Positions 8,838 to 18,307 are shown, numbered from the stretch's first letter. The stretch: 64,000 bases of DNA from Burkholderiales bacterium (GCA_947381415.1 CANCVB010000007.1:1-64000); one strand, 5' to 3'. Numbers and translations are program-made. Notes: generated by a model from the letters alone, not told the origin.

Positions 8838-9949
8838 CAGTGCCTCAACACCAACCAGCCAAAGGCCAGCAACGAAATCAACATGTACACCATGCCTGGT
8901 GTGGCCGCAGCCAGCCACGGCGACCACGCATTCAAGTTGCCAATGTGGCCAAAGACGTTGTTCATCAGGAAAAAGCTGATGCCAATCAAAATACCCAAGA
9001 ACACCACGCTGGTGATGGGCGTGCTGCGTAAATGCAAATAGGCAAAGGGCAGGGCCAGCATCACCATCACCAAGCAACTCAAGGGGTAAAAGATTTTTTT
9101 CCAGAATTCAATTTCATAGCGCTGGGACGACTGGTTGTTCAAGCTCAAATGCCGGATGTATCGAAACAAATCCAAGGTCGCCATGCGCTCGGGCTTGAGC
9201 AAGGCCACTGACACCATCTCTTCGGTCATCTCGGTGGGCCAGCGAAGTGAGGGTATTTGCTCACGGCGCAGGGCTTCCATGCCGCTTTGGTTGGAATTGA
9301 AATAGTCAGCAGACACTTTTTGCAGAACCCACACATTGGACGTTGTCTCAAACGAGGCCTTCTCCGCGCGAAGCATGAGATTCAGCCGTCCAGTGTCGTC
9401 AAACTCAAAAATCCGCACTTGTCCCATTTCCGATTGGGGATTGAGTGAGCCCACGTTCACCACGCTTTGCCCTTTGTTCTGGGTTTCCTTCAACCAAGCG
9501 CCCGTTGTGCCTTGGGTGTAAGAGACGCCCAAGTGACGTGTTCGCAGCAATTGACCCACCCGACTGCTGGGCGGCGAGAGGTAATCGCCAATCAGAAAAG
9601 TCAGCACCACAAAGGCCAAACCCAGACCCAGCAGGTTGCGCAAAGCCAAGCTTGGGCCCATGCCACTGGTGCGCAAGATGGTGAATTCCGAGCTTTGGGC
9701 AAACTTGGACATGACAAAGATGGTGCCGATCAGAACCGTGATGGGCAGTAGCTCGTACACATGCGATGGCACCATCAACAGCACATAAGTCACTGCGTGT
9801 TCGAAGGCATAGCCTTTGTTGGGCCCTTTGCCTATCCATTTCATTTCGTCGGCGAGATCGAAAAAGAAAAACAAGCCCACGAAACCGATGGTGGCGAAGC
9901 TGACCTTGGCCAAGACCTCGGTGTAAATCATTCGCTGAATGGTTTTCAA
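8837..9949 (-). CDS. lptG: LPS export ABC transporter permease LptG
   Basis: A 370-residue inner-membrane permease of the LptB2FG transporter that extracts lipopolysaccharide for transport to the outer membrane. It has the LptF/LptG layout: three N-terminal transmembrane helices (about 15-35, 60-80, 100-122), a periplasmic beta-jellyroll region (about 135-265), then three helices at the C-terminus. The N-terminus MKTIQRMIYTEVLAKVSF and SEFTILRTSGM are typical. Its ATG overlaps the lptF stop by 4 bases (ATGA). Confidence 0.95.
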   Translation of the reverse strand: MKTIQRMIYTEVLAKVSFATIGFVGLFFFFDLADEMKWIGKGPNKGYAFEHAVTYVLLMVPSHVYELLPITVLIGTIFVMSKFAQSSEFTILRTSGMGPSLALRNLLGLGLAFVVLTFLIGDYLSPPSSRVGQLLRTRHLGVSYTQGTTGAWLKETQNKGQSVVNVGSLNPQSEMGQVRIFEFDDTGRLNLMLRAEKASFETTSNVWVLQKVSADYFNSNQSGMEALRREQIPSLRWPTEMTEEMVSVALLKPERMATLDLFRYIRHLSLNNQSSQRYEIEFWKKIFYPLSCLVMVMLALPFAYLHLRSTPITSVVFLGILIGISFFLMNNVFGHIGNLNAWSPWLAAATPGMVYMLISLLAFGWLVLRH

Positions 9950-11052
9950 GCTGCACCTCGCTTGAAAAACACCAGCTTTTGCAAGAGTTGCAGCACGCCC
10001 AATTGTTCATTTCGCCACCACAACCCGAACAAGACAAGCAAGAAGACAGGCACGTGCAGCAGCACCAGCATCCCCCACAGGTTCCATTGGCCGGAAGCGA
10101 CAGCGTTTCGGCTCACATTGATCAGGTTGTAGTAAATGAAAAAGGTCAGCATGGCCATCACCAATGAGCCGGTGCGCCCCGTTCGCGGGTTCACATAAGG
10201 AATGGCAATGCCTAGCAAGACCAAATTGAATGCGCCCAATGCCAAGCCAATGCGCCAGGTCAATTCGCCCATGTTCACGGGGATGGGGTTTTTCAGTAAG
10301 TTCCATGGCTGGGTTGCTTGGGCTTCTGTCTCGCTCAACTCGATGGCACTTTCACCCAGTTTGGCGCCATGTTCCTTGAACTCGATGACTTTGATTTCGT
10401 TTTTCAATGGGTTGATTTCGATGCGTTGTCCATTGTTGAGCACCAAATACCGATCCTCGCCTTTGAGTTCTACACGGCCGGTGCGGGCACTGGTGATGGT
10501 TTGCAAACCTTTTTCCTGGGCCGCAATGAAAATATGGGTGCCTTCCAAATCGGAGGGGCTGTCTTTGTCAATGAAAAACACGCGGTTGCCACTGGCGGAC
10601 TCTTGGAATTCACCCGGCTTGATGCGCTCTAGGTCGCCACGTTTTTCATAGCGGTCGCGAATTTCTCGGGTTTGTGCATTGGTCCAAGGCCACACCACCA
10701 AAGCCAAGCTTGCCACCACCACCAACACAGGCGCGGCAAACACCAGCGCAGGTTTGACCAGTCCTACCGAACTGCGACCACTGGATTGCCAGATCACCAT
10801 TTCGCTGTCGGCATACATACGCGACAAAGTAGCCACCGACGCAATGTACAAAGACATGGTGATGATGGTGTGCATATTGCCAAGTACGGTATAGCCCAAC
10901 ACCAAGGTTACTTCTTTGGGGTCAATATTGCCCCGCGAGGCTTGGCCCAAGGTGCGAATCAGCAGCACCGTCATGACAATGCTGACCAGAACCACCAAAG
11001 TTGCCCAAAAATAGCGCGACAGTTCTGCGCGGAAAGTGGAATGGAATAACAT
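9946..11052 (-). CDS. lptF: LPS export ABC transporter permease LptF
   Basis: A 368-residue partner of LptG with the same six-helix plus periplasmic jellyroll architecture. I chose ATG 11050-11052 because it gives MLFHSTFRAELSRYFW, the usual LptF N-terminus; the frame stays open about 25 codons further up but into the pepA control region. LRMYADSEMVIWQSSG matches the coupling-helix region that contacts the LptB ATPase. It is first in the leftward unit lptF-lptG-cbiX. Only 25 bases separate its start from the divergent pepA start. Confidence 0.95.
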   Translation of the reverse strand: MLFHSTFRAELSRYFWATLVVLVSIVMTVLLIRTLGQASRGNIDPKEVTLVLGYTVLGNMHTIITMSLYIASVATLSRMYADSEMVIWQSSGRSSVGLVKPALVFAAPVLVVVASLALVVWPWTNAQTREIRDRYEKRGDLERIKPGEFQESASGNRVFFIDKDSPSDLEGTHIFIAAQEKGLQTITSARTGRVELKGEDRYLVLNNGQRIEINPLKNEIKVIEFKEHGAKLGESAIELSETEAQATQPWNLLKNPIPVNMGELTWRIGLALGAFNLVLLGIAIPYVNPRTGRTGSLVMAMLTFFIYYNLINVSRNAVASGQWNLWGMLVLLHVPVFLLVLFGLWWRNEQLGVLQLLQKLVFFKRGAA

Positions 11053-11077
11053 AAGCCTTAAATGTAAGGGCTGAATG

Positions 11078-12568
11078 ATGAACTTTGAACTCCTATCACT
11101 TTCATGGGCCAAGGCCGCTTCCCTCAAAACCGATGGTTTGGTGGTTTTGGTGGCAGACGGTCAACAGCACGAAACGGGTTTGTTATCCACCATGCTGGAT
11201 CAAGCCCAAAAAACGGGTGACTTCTCTACCGCTGCAGGTCAATGCATGGTGTGGTGGAAGCCACCGGGCCTGGCTGCTTTGCGCCTGGTGCTCGTAGGCA
11301 TTGGTCAAGGCCGTGCCAGCGATGTGCGTCAGGGCGTTGCTGCAGGCATTGGTGCTTTGAAGAAGTCCAAAGCGCAAACGCTGACCGTGTTGATGCAGGA
11401 AGCCCAAACCGCGCATTTGGTGGTGGCAGCCCAAGCCGCGGCGGACGCCAGTTATGTCTACACCGCCACCAAACCCAGTGCCAAAGCCTTGAGTTTCAAA
11501 AAAATCACCTTGGGCGTGCCACAGGCTGCCAGCCTGAAGGAGCGCTTTGAGTTGGCCAAGGCCCAGACAGCAGGTGTCTCCTTGGCCCGTGAGTGGGGCA
11601 ACCGCCCTGCCAATCACGCCACCCCAGAGCACTTGGCGCAGGTTGCCAAAAGCCTGGCCAAGCATGCGCGTGTGTCGTGTGAAGTGATGGGCTTGAAAGA
11701 GGTGACCAAATTGGGCATGGGCTCATTTGCTGCCGTCGCGCAAGCTTCTGCCCAGCCTTTGCGCTTTATTGTTTTGAAATACAAGGGCGCGCCAGAGGAC
11801 CACGCACCCACTGTTTTGGTGGGCAAAGGCATCACTTTCGACACCGGTGGTATTTCTCTCAAGCCCGGTCCTGGCATGGATGAAATGAAATTTGACATGT
11901 GTGGCGCAGCCAGCGTGTTGGGTACCTTTGAAGCCTTGGCACAACTGCAACCCGCCATCAACGTGGTGGGTTTGATCGTGGCTTGTGAAAACATGCCAGG
12001 TGGCAAGGCCTTAAAGCCAGGCGATGTGGTGACCAGCATGAGCGGCCAAACCATCGAAATATTGAATACCGATGCCGAAGGCCGTTTGGTTTTGTGCGAC
12101 GCACTGACCTATGCCAAGCGCTTCAAGCCCAGCGCTGTCATTGATATTGCCACCCTGACTGGCGCTTGCGTGATTGCTTTGGGGCATCTTCGCAGCGGTT
12201 TGTATGCGACCGATGAAAGCTTGGCCAGCGCATTGCTTGAGGCGGGCGAGCGCACGCTTGATTTGTGTTGGCGCATGCCATTGGACGATGAATACGCCGA
12301 AGGCTTGAAGTCCAATTTCGCTGATGTGGCCAATGTGGCAGATCGTGCTGCGGGCTCGGTGACTGCCGCCAAGTTTTTGCAGCGTTTTGCCAAAGACTTC
12401 CCATGGGCCCATTTGGACATTGCCGGTACGGCGTGGAAGAGTGGGGCAGCCAAAGGGGCGACAGGCAGACCGGTACCGGCACTGTTGTCGTATTTGGTAA
12501 ACCAGCCCAAGGCTTCTCCTGTCCTTCAGCGATTGGTTGCCACCAAACGGCGTACTGCCAAAGCCTGA
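11078..12568 (+). CDS. pepA: Leucyl aminopeptidase (M17, PepA)
   Basis: A 496-residue cytosolic dinuclear-metal aminopeptidase. The family signature NTDAEGRLVL is at about 330-339, and the upstream metal and catalytic region VGKGITFDTGGISLKPG is intact. PepA trims N-terminal residues from peptides; in E. coli it also binds DNA at Xer sites and carAB. Two adjacent ATGs exist (11075 and 11078). AAGGG at 11066-11070 suits the second better and gives MNFELLSLS. The divergent lptF-pepA and downstream pepA-holC order is common in proteobacteria. Confidence 0.95.
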   Translation: MNFELLSLSWAKAASLKTDGLVVLVADGQQHETGLLSTMLDQAQKTGDFSTAAGQCMVWWKPPGLAALRLVLVGIGQGRASDVRQGVAAGIGALKKSKAQTLTVLMQEAQTAHLVVAAQAAADASYVYTATKPSAKALSFKKITLGVPQAASLKERFELAKAQTAGVSLAREWGNRPANHATPEHLAQVAKSLAKHARVSCEVMGLKEVTKLGMGSFAAVAQASAQPLRFIVLKYKGAPEDHAPTVLVGKGITFDTGGISLKPGPGMDEMKFDMCGAASVLGTFEALAQLQPAINVVGLIVACENMPGGKALKPGDVVTSMSGQTIEILNTDAEGRLVLCDALTYAKRFKPSAVIDIATLTGACVIALGHLRSGLYATDESLASALLEAGERTLDLCWRMPLDDEYAEGLKSNFADVANVADRAAGSVTAAKFLQRFAKDFPWAHLDIAGTAWKSGAAKGATGRPVPALLSYLVNQPKASPVLQRLVATKRRTAKA

Positions 12569-12586
12569 AGCTGCCTGCCGACCAAT

Positions 12587-13039
12587 ATGACCGAGGTGGC
12601 TTTTCATTTCAACGTGCCCGACAAAATGAACTATGTCTGCCGTTTGTTGCGCAAAGCCTCTCAGGCACAGGCCCGCGTGGTGGTGTCTGGCCTGCACCAA
12701 GAACTCCACACCTTGGACGAGGCTTTGTGGTCTTTTTCCCCTCAGTCATTTGTGACCCACTGTTGGGCAAACGATGACAGCGCCAAAGCGGCTTTGAGTT
12801 CGGTGGTTTTAAAGGCCAGTGACACCACGCCTGAAGAGGCAACCATGCCGCACCACCATATTTTGTTGAATTTGGGAAACGCCATACCCCTTGGCTACGA
12901 AACGTTTGAGCGTGTCATTGAGGTTGTCGGCGTGGGCGAAGATGACAAAACCCATGCCCGCGAGCGATGGAAACACTATGCCCAGCGCGGCTATACCTTG
13001 GTCAAACACGACCTGGGATCAAGGACAGCCAGTCCATGA
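12587..13039 (+). CDS. holC: DNA polymerase III chi subunit
   Basis: A 150-residue protein with the chi fold signatures: N-terminal VAFHFNVPDKMNYVCRLLRKA, then LWSFSPQSFVTHC and a C-terminal RWKHYAQRGY. Chi binds the tail of single-strand binding protein and joins psi to the clamp loader. It follows pepA by 18 bases, the usual order. Its stop overlaps the next start as ATGA. Confidence 0.92.
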   Translation: MTEVAFHFNVPDKMNYVCRLLRKASQAQARVVVSGLHQELHTLDEALWSFSPQSFVTHCWANDDSAKAALSSVVLKASDTTPEEATMPHHHILLNLGNAIPLGYETFERVIEVVGVGEDDKTHARERWKHYAQRGYTLVKHDLGSRTASP

Positions 13040-13311
13040 GCCGTCCAGATATTCCCAAGTCTCCTGTGCCGATGCTGACGGAGGTTGTTCAGGTCAATGG
13101 CACTTTAAGGCCAGCGGTCTTGCCTTGGGCTTCCTCCACCCAAGAAACCGTGGACTCCGCGTTGTCAGGCTTGCCCGACCAGGAGTTATTGGCCCAGAAA
13201 GTGATTGAAAGGGTGGAAAGCCAGCTCGCCACCCTGCTGCCCGAGTTGTTGCGGCAATCGGTAGATGAGGTCATTCGAGAGCATTTGGGCGATAACCCCA
13301 AGTTACCCTGA
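13036..13311 (+). CDS. Small conserved hypothetical protein downstream of holC
   Basis: A 91-residue soluble protein starting at ATG 13036, translationally coupled to holC by a 4-base overlap. The N-terminal half is Pro/Val-rich and looks disordered. The C-terminal half, LLAQKVIERVESQLATLLPELLRQSVDEVIREHL, is predicted as two amphipathic helices and could mediate an interaction. I do not recognise a named family. The overlap suggests coexpression with holC, but that alone does not give a function. Confidence 0.7.
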   Translation: MSRPDIPKSPVPMLTEVVQVNGTLRPAVLPWASSTQETVDSALSGLPDQELLAQKVIERVESQLATLLPELLRQSVDEVIREHLGDNPKLP

Positions 13312-13336
13312 TATTTTTAGCCTCAAGCCATTTAAT

Positions 13337-13368
13337 CCCATACTTTTAGGTTATCTTATGGGTTCTAA
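13337..13368 (+). terminator. Possible hairpin between the holC unit and the amino acid binding protein
   Basis: CCCATA (13337-13342) pairs with TATGGG (13357-13362) across a 14-base loop and is followed by a T-rich stretch. It could end the pepA-holC transcript or sit in the leader of the next gene. The stem is short, so this is tentative. Confidence 0.3.
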
Positions 13369-13385
13369 TTTTTTGGAGATTTTGT

Positions 13386-14510
13386 ATGAAACTTAAGTTA
13401 ACAGTGGCTTTGGCCATGGGTGTGGTTTCTTCTATGGCTTTGGCTCAAGAAGTTGTCAAAATTGGCCACGTGGCCCCTCTGAGTGGTGCCATTGCCCACT
13501 TGGGTAAAGACAATGAAAACGGCGCCCGTTTGGCCATTGAAGAACTCAACGCCAAAGGCGTGTCCATCAACGGCAAAAAAGTCAAGTTTGAATTGTTGGC
13601 TGAAGACGATGCCGCAGACCCCAAACAAGGTACTGCTGCTGCACAAAAATTGGTGGATTCCAAAGCCAATGGCGTGGTAGGTCACCTGAACTCTGGCACC
13701 TCAATTCCTGCTTCCAAAATCTACAGCGACGCAGGTATTCCCCAAATCTCCCCATCGTCTACCAACCCCAAATTCACACGCCAAGGCTACAAAACCACTT
13801 TCCGCGTGGTGGCTGATGACGTTCACTTGGGTGGCACATTGGGCCGCTATGCAGTGAATGAACTCAAAGGCAAGAGCATCGCCGTGATCGACGACCGTAC
13901 CGCTTACGGTCAAGGTGTTGCCGATGAATTTGAAAAGGCAGTGAAAGCTGCTGGTGGCGCTATCGTTGGCCGTGAGTTCACCACTGACAAAGCGACCGAT
14001 TTCACAGCCATCTTGACCACATTGAAAGGCAAAAAACCTGACGTCGTGTTCTTTGGTGGCATGGACGCTGTTGCGGGTCCCATGATCAAGCAAATGAAAT
14101 CACTGGGCGTCAGCGCCAAGTTCATCGGTGGTGATGGCATTTGTACCAATGAGATCGTCAAGCTCGCAGGTGACGCCATTGGTGACAACCAAGTCTTTTG
14201 TGCCGAAGCGGGTGGTATTGAAGAAAAATCTGGTGCTGCTTTCAACGCCAAATTCAAAAAGCGTTTCAATGCAGACGTGCAAATTTACGCACCTTATGTG
14301 TATGACGCTGTCAACTTGATGGTAGATGCCATGGTCAAAGCCAAATCGTCTGACCCCGCTGTTTACCTGCCTGTGTTGGCCAAAACCACCGGCTACAAAG
14401 GCGTGACTGGCGACATCACTTTCGATGAAAAAGGCGACATCAAAAATGGCGCTTTGACTTTGTTCACCTACAAAGCTGGCAAACGCGAACTGATCAAAAT
14501 TGTTCGTTAA
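13386..14510 (+). CDS. Branched-chain amino acid ABC transporter substrate-binding protein (LivJ/LivK type)
   Basis: A 374-residue periplasmic binding protein with a Sec signal peptide (about 1-20, cleavage after SMALA) and the family start VVKIGHVAPLSGAIAHLGKDNENGA. The type I periplasmic fold motifs include QISPSSTNPKFTRQGYKTTFR. Substrate is probably leucine/isoleucine/valine or a related ligand; this family is widely expanded in Comamonadaceae. No permease or ATPase genes are adjacent, so it is an orphan receptor or serves a transporter encoded elsewhere. A GGAG ribosome binding site precedes the ATG. Its last 4 bases overlap the convergent ppx stop. Confidence 0.9.
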   Translation: MKLKLTVALAMGVVSSMALAQEVVKIGHVAPLSGAIAHLGKDNENGARLAIEELNAKGVSINGKKVKFELLAEDDAADPKQGTAAAQKLVDSKANGVVGHLNSGTSIPASKIYSDAGIPQISPSSTNPKFTRQGYKTTFRVVADDVHLGGTLGRYAVNELKGKSIAVIDDRTAYGQGVADEFEKAVKAAGGAIVGREFTTDKATDFTAILTTLKGKKPDVVFFGGMDAVAGPMIKQMKSLGVSAKFIGGDGICTNEIVKLAGDAIGDNQVFCAEAGGIEEKSGAAFNAKFKKRFNADVQIYAPYVYDAVNLMVDAMVKAKSSDPAVYLPVLAKTTGYKGVTGDITFDEKGDIKNGALTLFTYKAGKRELIKIVR

Positions 14511-16009
14511 GCTAGTTTGATCTGAATGTCCCAACTCGTCTTTTGCCAAGCAATAACCTCTTGTTGCAAAAGATGTTGGGACTGGGGGAACCGCTGAGAC
14601 CACAGCGGTTCCAGCCAAAGCTCAAACCGGTTGGTTGCTTTGTTTGATACCCTTAGCTGCATTTTTTTGTAGTCTGGCTCTCGTCTGGCGTGGCACACGA
14701 TCACCGCCAACCGCAGGCAAATCAACTGATAGACAAAGCTCTCGTCGCTGAAGTCAATATCCAGTTTGCGTAATTTTCCTTTGTGACCCAAAACCAGCAA
14801 GCTCAAACGATGCAATTCGAACAGAGCAAAGCCTGGCGCGTCAGTGTTGTCCAAAATATAGGCGCTGTGTTTGTGCGAATCGGTATGGGAAATTTGTGCC
14901 CCGATTTCATGCAACTGGGCCGCCCAGTCTACTTTCTGTACCAAGCGTGACCAATCCTGTCTCTCGTCAAGGCTGGCTTGCAATTGCGCCATGAAAAAAC
15001 ATGCCACCTTGCTTACCCTTTTCCCTTGTTCGGTATCTGCATGAAAAGATTTTTGCAAACCGCCAACCGTGACTGAACGAATGTCTTTGGTGTTGTCTTC
15101 ACGGTCAATCAAGTCATAGAGCAAGCCATGGCGCAAGGCGCCTGGGGTGACTTTCAATTCATGGATCTTGAATAACTCCATCACTGCGTTTAATACGGCC
15201 AATCCGCCACCGATGACCGCTCGGCGCTCCTCTTTCAAGCCTTCCATACGCAGGTGGTCTATGTGCCCGCTGCGAATCAGTTGGCGTTTTAGCCAATCCA
15301 AAGACTCTAAGGTAATGGTTTGATCAGACCAACCGGCGCTGCCCAAGACCTCTGCCACTGCACTCACCGTGCCCGACGAGCCATAGGCCATGTCCCAAGC
15401 TTTTGCGGGGAAGACATCGATCGCTTCCTCCAATACCGCTTTGGCCGCTACTTCGGCTTTGTGAAAAGCGGCTTGGGTGAGGTCACCGTTCGAAAAATAC
15501 TTCAGGCTTGTGGATACGCTACCTAATCTGTAGCTTTCTAGCTTGGAGGCTTCTTGCCTTACGCCCAATATCAGCTCTGTGGACCGCCCGCCAATGTCAA
15601 TCACCAAGCGTCGCTCATCGGTTTGCGGTAAAAAATGCGAAACGCCTTGGTAAATCAAACGGGCTTCTTCTCGTCCAGAAACTACCTCTATGGGAAAACC
15701 CAGTACTTGGTGAGCTTTGTTTAAGAAGACTTGCCGATTCTTGGCCTCACGAAGTGTTTGGGTTGCCACTGCGCGTACTTCGTTGGGTTTAAAGCCAGCC
15801 AATCGCTCAGCAAACCGGGCCAAGCAATCCCAGCCACGTTCCATCGCTTCCTTGCTCAGGTTGCGGTCTTCATCAAGACCACTGCCTTGTCGAACCGCTT
15901 CTTTGATGTACTCGGAGCGCTGGATCAGTCCGTGGCTGTAGCGGCATATTTCCAAACGAAAGCTGTTTGAACCGAGATCAACAGCAGCCAATAGCGTTCC
16001 ATTTTTCAT
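14507..16009 (-). CDS. ppx: Exopolyphosphatase Ppx/GppA family
   Basis: A 500-residue enzyme of the sugar kinase/Hsp70/actin superfamily that removes terminal phosphate from polyphosphate; relatives hydrolyse pppGpp. The phosphate-1 motif is AAVDLGSNSFRLEI near residue 10, the phosphate-2 region is VIDIGGRSTELILG, and the adenosine region has YGSSGTVSAVAEV. A C-terminal HD-like region with QLHEIGAQISHTDSHKHSAYIL is present as in full-length Ppx. It is transcribed away from pstS, with the candidate Pho box in the shared gap, so phosphate control of both is plausible. The polyphosphate kinase gene is not in view. Confidence 0.92.
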   Translation of the reverse strand: MKNGTLLAAVDLGSNSFRLEICRYSHGLIQRSEYIKEAVRQGSGLDEDRNLSKEAMERGWDCLARFAERLAGFKPNEVRAVATQTLREAKNRQVFLNKAHQVLGFPIEVVSGREEARLIYQGVSHFLPQTDERRLVIDIGGRSTELILGVRQEASKLESYRLGSVSTSLKYFSNGDLTQAAFHKAEVAAKAVLEEAIDVFPAKAWDMAYGSSGTVSAVAEVLGSAGWSDQTITLESLDWLKRQLIRSGHIDHLRMEGLKEERRAVIGGGLAVLNAVMELFKIHELKVTPGALRHGLLYDLIDREDNTKDIRSVTVGGLQKSFHADTEQGKRVSKVACFFMAQLQASLDERQDWSRLVQKVDWAAQLHEIGAQISHTDSHKHSAYILDNTDAPGFALFELHRLSLLVLGHKGKLRKLDIDFSDESFVYQLICLRLAVIVCHARREPDYKKMQLRVSNKATNRFELWLEPLWSQRFPQSQHLLQQEVIAWQKTSWDIQIKLA

Positions 16010-16148
16010 AAATCGTTCACGAAGCCAACACCATCTTTGAGTGGATATGAGTATTTTGTAATATTATTTACCCTGAATAGCGGATTATGTGTCTGAAATA
16101 TGACCGAAAAGTGACATGCGCGTATGTTCGCACCCTTAAAACAGGATT

Positions 16149-16182
16149 CAGACACGATACTGTCACATTGGTTTTCTAGAGT
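16149..16182 (+). promoter_or_regulatory. Candidate Pho box and promoter for pstS
   Basis: CAGACA (16149-16154) and CTGTCA (16160-16165) are two half-sites at the 11-base spacing of PhoB boxes; the second is a perfect CTGTCA and the first matches 4 of 6. TAGAGT at 16177-16182 begins 11 bases after the second half-site, where PhoB-dependent promoters place their -10 element. The predicted leader is about 50 bases, ending in a strong AAGGAG ribosome binding site at 16227-16232. Confidence 0.6.
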
Positions 16183-16237
16183 ACTTGACGAGATAGTGCA
16201 TTCTTTTGGTTGTTTTTGGTTTTTTCAAGGAGAAAAA

Positions 16238-17260
16238 ATGTCCCTTTTCAAGTCTTGGCTTGTCGCCGCTGGTCTTTCAGCCGTCTCTATGGCCTCTTTT
16301 GCCACCGACATCACGGGTGCTGGTGCTACCTTTCCATTCCCTGTTTACAGCAAATGGGCTGAGGCTTACAAGGACAAATCTGGCGTTGGAGTGAATTACC
16401 AATCGATTGGTTCCTCGGGTGGTATCAAGCAAATCAAAGCCAAAACAGTGGATTTCGGTGCGACGGATGCGCCTCTCAAAGGCGAAGAGCTGGAAAAAGA
16501 AGGCTTGGTTCAGTTCCCCGCAGTGATTGGTGGCGTGGTACCAATTGTCAACATTGAAGGCGTCAAGCCAGGCGAGATCAAGCTGACAGGTGATGTGTTG
16601 GCCAAAATTTTCATGGGAACCATTTTCCATTGGCAAGACAAAGAAATCAAAGACCTCAACCCAAGCGTGAAATTGCCCAATGCGGAAATCACAGTGGTCC
16701 ATCGTGCCGATGGTTCAGGCACCACTTTCACATTCACTGAATACTTAACCAAAGTCAGCCCTGCTTGGAAAGACAAAGTGGGTGCCGGTGCGGCGGTCAA
16801 ATGGCCAGCGCTGAGCTCTGTGGGTGGCAAGGGTAACGAGGGTGTGGCTGCCAACGTCTCACGCATCAAAAATGCCATTGGCTATGTTGAGTACGCCTAC
16901 GCCAAGAAAAACAAAATGTCACACGTCAATCTGCGCAACAAAGACGGACAGTATGTTGAGCCGGATGATCCTACCTTTGCCTCTGCTGCCGCTGGTGTGG
17001 ATTGGTCAAAGCATGCAGGCATGGCCGCTTCTTTGACGGATGCTGCTGGCGCCAAGTCATGGCCTATCACCACAGCCACATTTATTCTGATGTACAAGGA
17101 ACCGGCCAACAAAGCAGCTTCAGCTGAAGTATTGAAGTTTTTTGACTTCGCTTTCAAAGACGGCAAAAAGATGGCCATGGATCTGGATTACGTTCCCATG
17201 CCTGACTCCACCACAGACTTCATTCGCAAAAGCGTTTGGACGTCGATCAATCTGAAGTAA
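16238..17260 (+). CDS. pstS: Phosphate ABC transporter substrate-binding protein PstS
   Basis: A 340-residue periplasmic phosphate receptor. The signal peptide covers about 1-22 (cleavage after SFA); the mature protein begins TDITGAGATFPFPVYSKW. Phosphate-binding loops are visible as SSGGIKQI, GATDAPL and RADGSGTTFTFTEYL. I chose ATG 16238 because it follows AAGGAG and starts the signal peptide; an upstream in-frame extension would pass through the promoter. It leads the pstSCAB-phoU-phoB-phoR run. Confidence 0.97.
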   Translation: MSLFKSWLVAAGLSAVSMASFATDITGAGATFPFPVYSKWAEAYKDKSGVGVNYQSIGSSGGIKQIKAKTVDFGATDAPLKGEELEKEGLVQFPAVIGGVVPIVNIEGVKPGEIKLTGDVLAKIFMGTIFHWQDKEIKDLNPSVKLPNAEITVVHRADGSGTTFTFTEYLTKVSPAWKDKVGAGAAVKWPALSSVGGKGNEGVAANVSRIKNAIGYVEYAYAKKNKMSHVNLRNKDGQYVEPDDPTFASAAAGVDWSKHAGMAASLTDAAGAKSWPITTATFILMYKEPANKAASAEVLKFFDFAFKDGKKMAMDLDYVPMPDSTTDFIRKSVWTSINLK

Positions 17261-17275
17261 GAAAAAAACCACGGT

Positions 17276-17312
17276 CCCAAGGCGGTTATCGCTGCCTTGG
17301 GATGGCATTTTT
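17276..17312 (+). terminator. Hairpin between pstS and pstC (partial terminator/attenuator)
   Basis: CCCAAGGC (17276-17283) pairs with GCCTTGGG (17294-17301), and the stem can extend inward by a G-U and a G-C pair to leave a TTATCG loop. A five-T run lies at 17308-17312. Such a structure would lower expression of the permease genes relative to the abundant binding protein and stabilise the pstS mRNA. It also occludes an upstream in-frame TTG at 17297. Confidence 0.55.
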
Positions 17313-17323
17313 GGAGCACGCTC

Positions 17324-18307
17324 TTGACAGATTCCAACCCAGCACAAGCCTCAGCCTCCTACGGTCAAAAAATACGGCTTCAGTATTTGCAAGACTTTGC
17401 CTTCGAAAAGTTGACCATGGTATTTGCGGCAACCACCTTGGTGGCATTGCTGGGCATTATTGTTTCCCTGTTTCTCAGTGCATGGCCAGCACTGAAGCAA
17501 TTCGGCATCCCATTTTTTTATACCGTCGAATGGGACATCATCAATTCTGAATTTGGTGGTTTGATTGCCATATTTGGTACGGTTGTGACCGCAACCATCG
17601 CAATTTTTCTAGCGGTTCCTTTGAGTTTCGGCATCGCGGTGTTTTTGACCGAGACCTGTCCCATGCAGTTGCGCCGTCCTTTGGGTACCGCGATTGAGCT
17701 GTTGGCGGCTGTGCCTTCCATCATTTACGGCATGTTCGGGCTTTTTATTTTTGCCCCTTTATTTGCTGAATATATTCAGCCCGCCATTGCGGCGACCTTG
17801 GGCAAACTTCCCGTCGTTGGGCAGCTCTTTACAGGCGCTTTCAATGGCATTGGTATTTTGGCAGCGGGTCTTATTTTGGCCATGATGATCTTGCCGTTTA
17901 TCGCCTCTGTCATGCGTGATGTGTTTGAAATTGTGCCTCCTATATTGAAAGAGTCTGCCTACGGTTTGGGCTGTACCACTTGGGAGGTGGTCACGCACAT
18001 TGTTCTTCCCTACACGAAGGGTGGCGTGGTCGGTGGCGTGATGCTTGGTTTGGGTCGTGCACTGGGTGAAACCATGGCGGTCACTTTTGTGATTGGCAAT
18101 GCCCACAAAATATCAACTTCTTTGTTCTCTCCAGGCAATTCGATTGCATCCACATTGGCAAATGAATTTGGTGAGGCCGAGCCGGGCTTGCATTACTCTT
18201 CATTGTTTGCGCTAGGTCTCGCACTGTTTCTCATTACATTTGTCGTGTTGTCCTTGGCTAAATGGATGCTTATTCGAGCGGAGAAGAAAAAGGGGTTCAA
18301 AACATGA
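17324..18307 (+). CDS. pstC: Phosphate ABC transporter permease PstC
   Basis: A 327-residue inner-membrane permease with six predicted helices and the binding-protein-dependent transport loop [20 protein letters not shown] near the C-terminal third. I chose TTG 17324 because GGAG lies 8 bases upstream. An earlier in-frame TTG (17297) falls inside the intergenic hairpin and lacks a binding site. The stop overlaps the pstA start as ATGA. Confidence 0.93.
   Translation: MTDSNPAQASASYGQKIRLQYLQDFAFEKLTMVFAATTLVALLGIIVSLFLSAWPALKQFGIPFFYTVEWDIINSEFGGLIAIFGTVVTATIAIFLAVPLSFGIAVFLTETCPMQLRRPLGTAIELLAAVPSIIYGMFGLFIFAPLFAEYIQPAIAATLGKLPVVGQLFTGAFNGIGILAAGLILAMMILPFIASVMRDVFEIVPPILKESAYGLGCTTWEVVTHIVLPYTKGGVVGGVMLGLGRALGETMAVTFVIGNAHKISTSLFSPGNSIASTLANEFGEAEPGLHYSSLFALGLALFLITFVVLSLAKWMLIRAEKKKGFKT

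Noticed and set aside
17297-17323. Upstream TTG start for pstC
   Set aside because: It lies in the descending arm of the pstS-pstC hairpin without a ribosome binding site, while TTG 17324 has GGAG at the proper distance.
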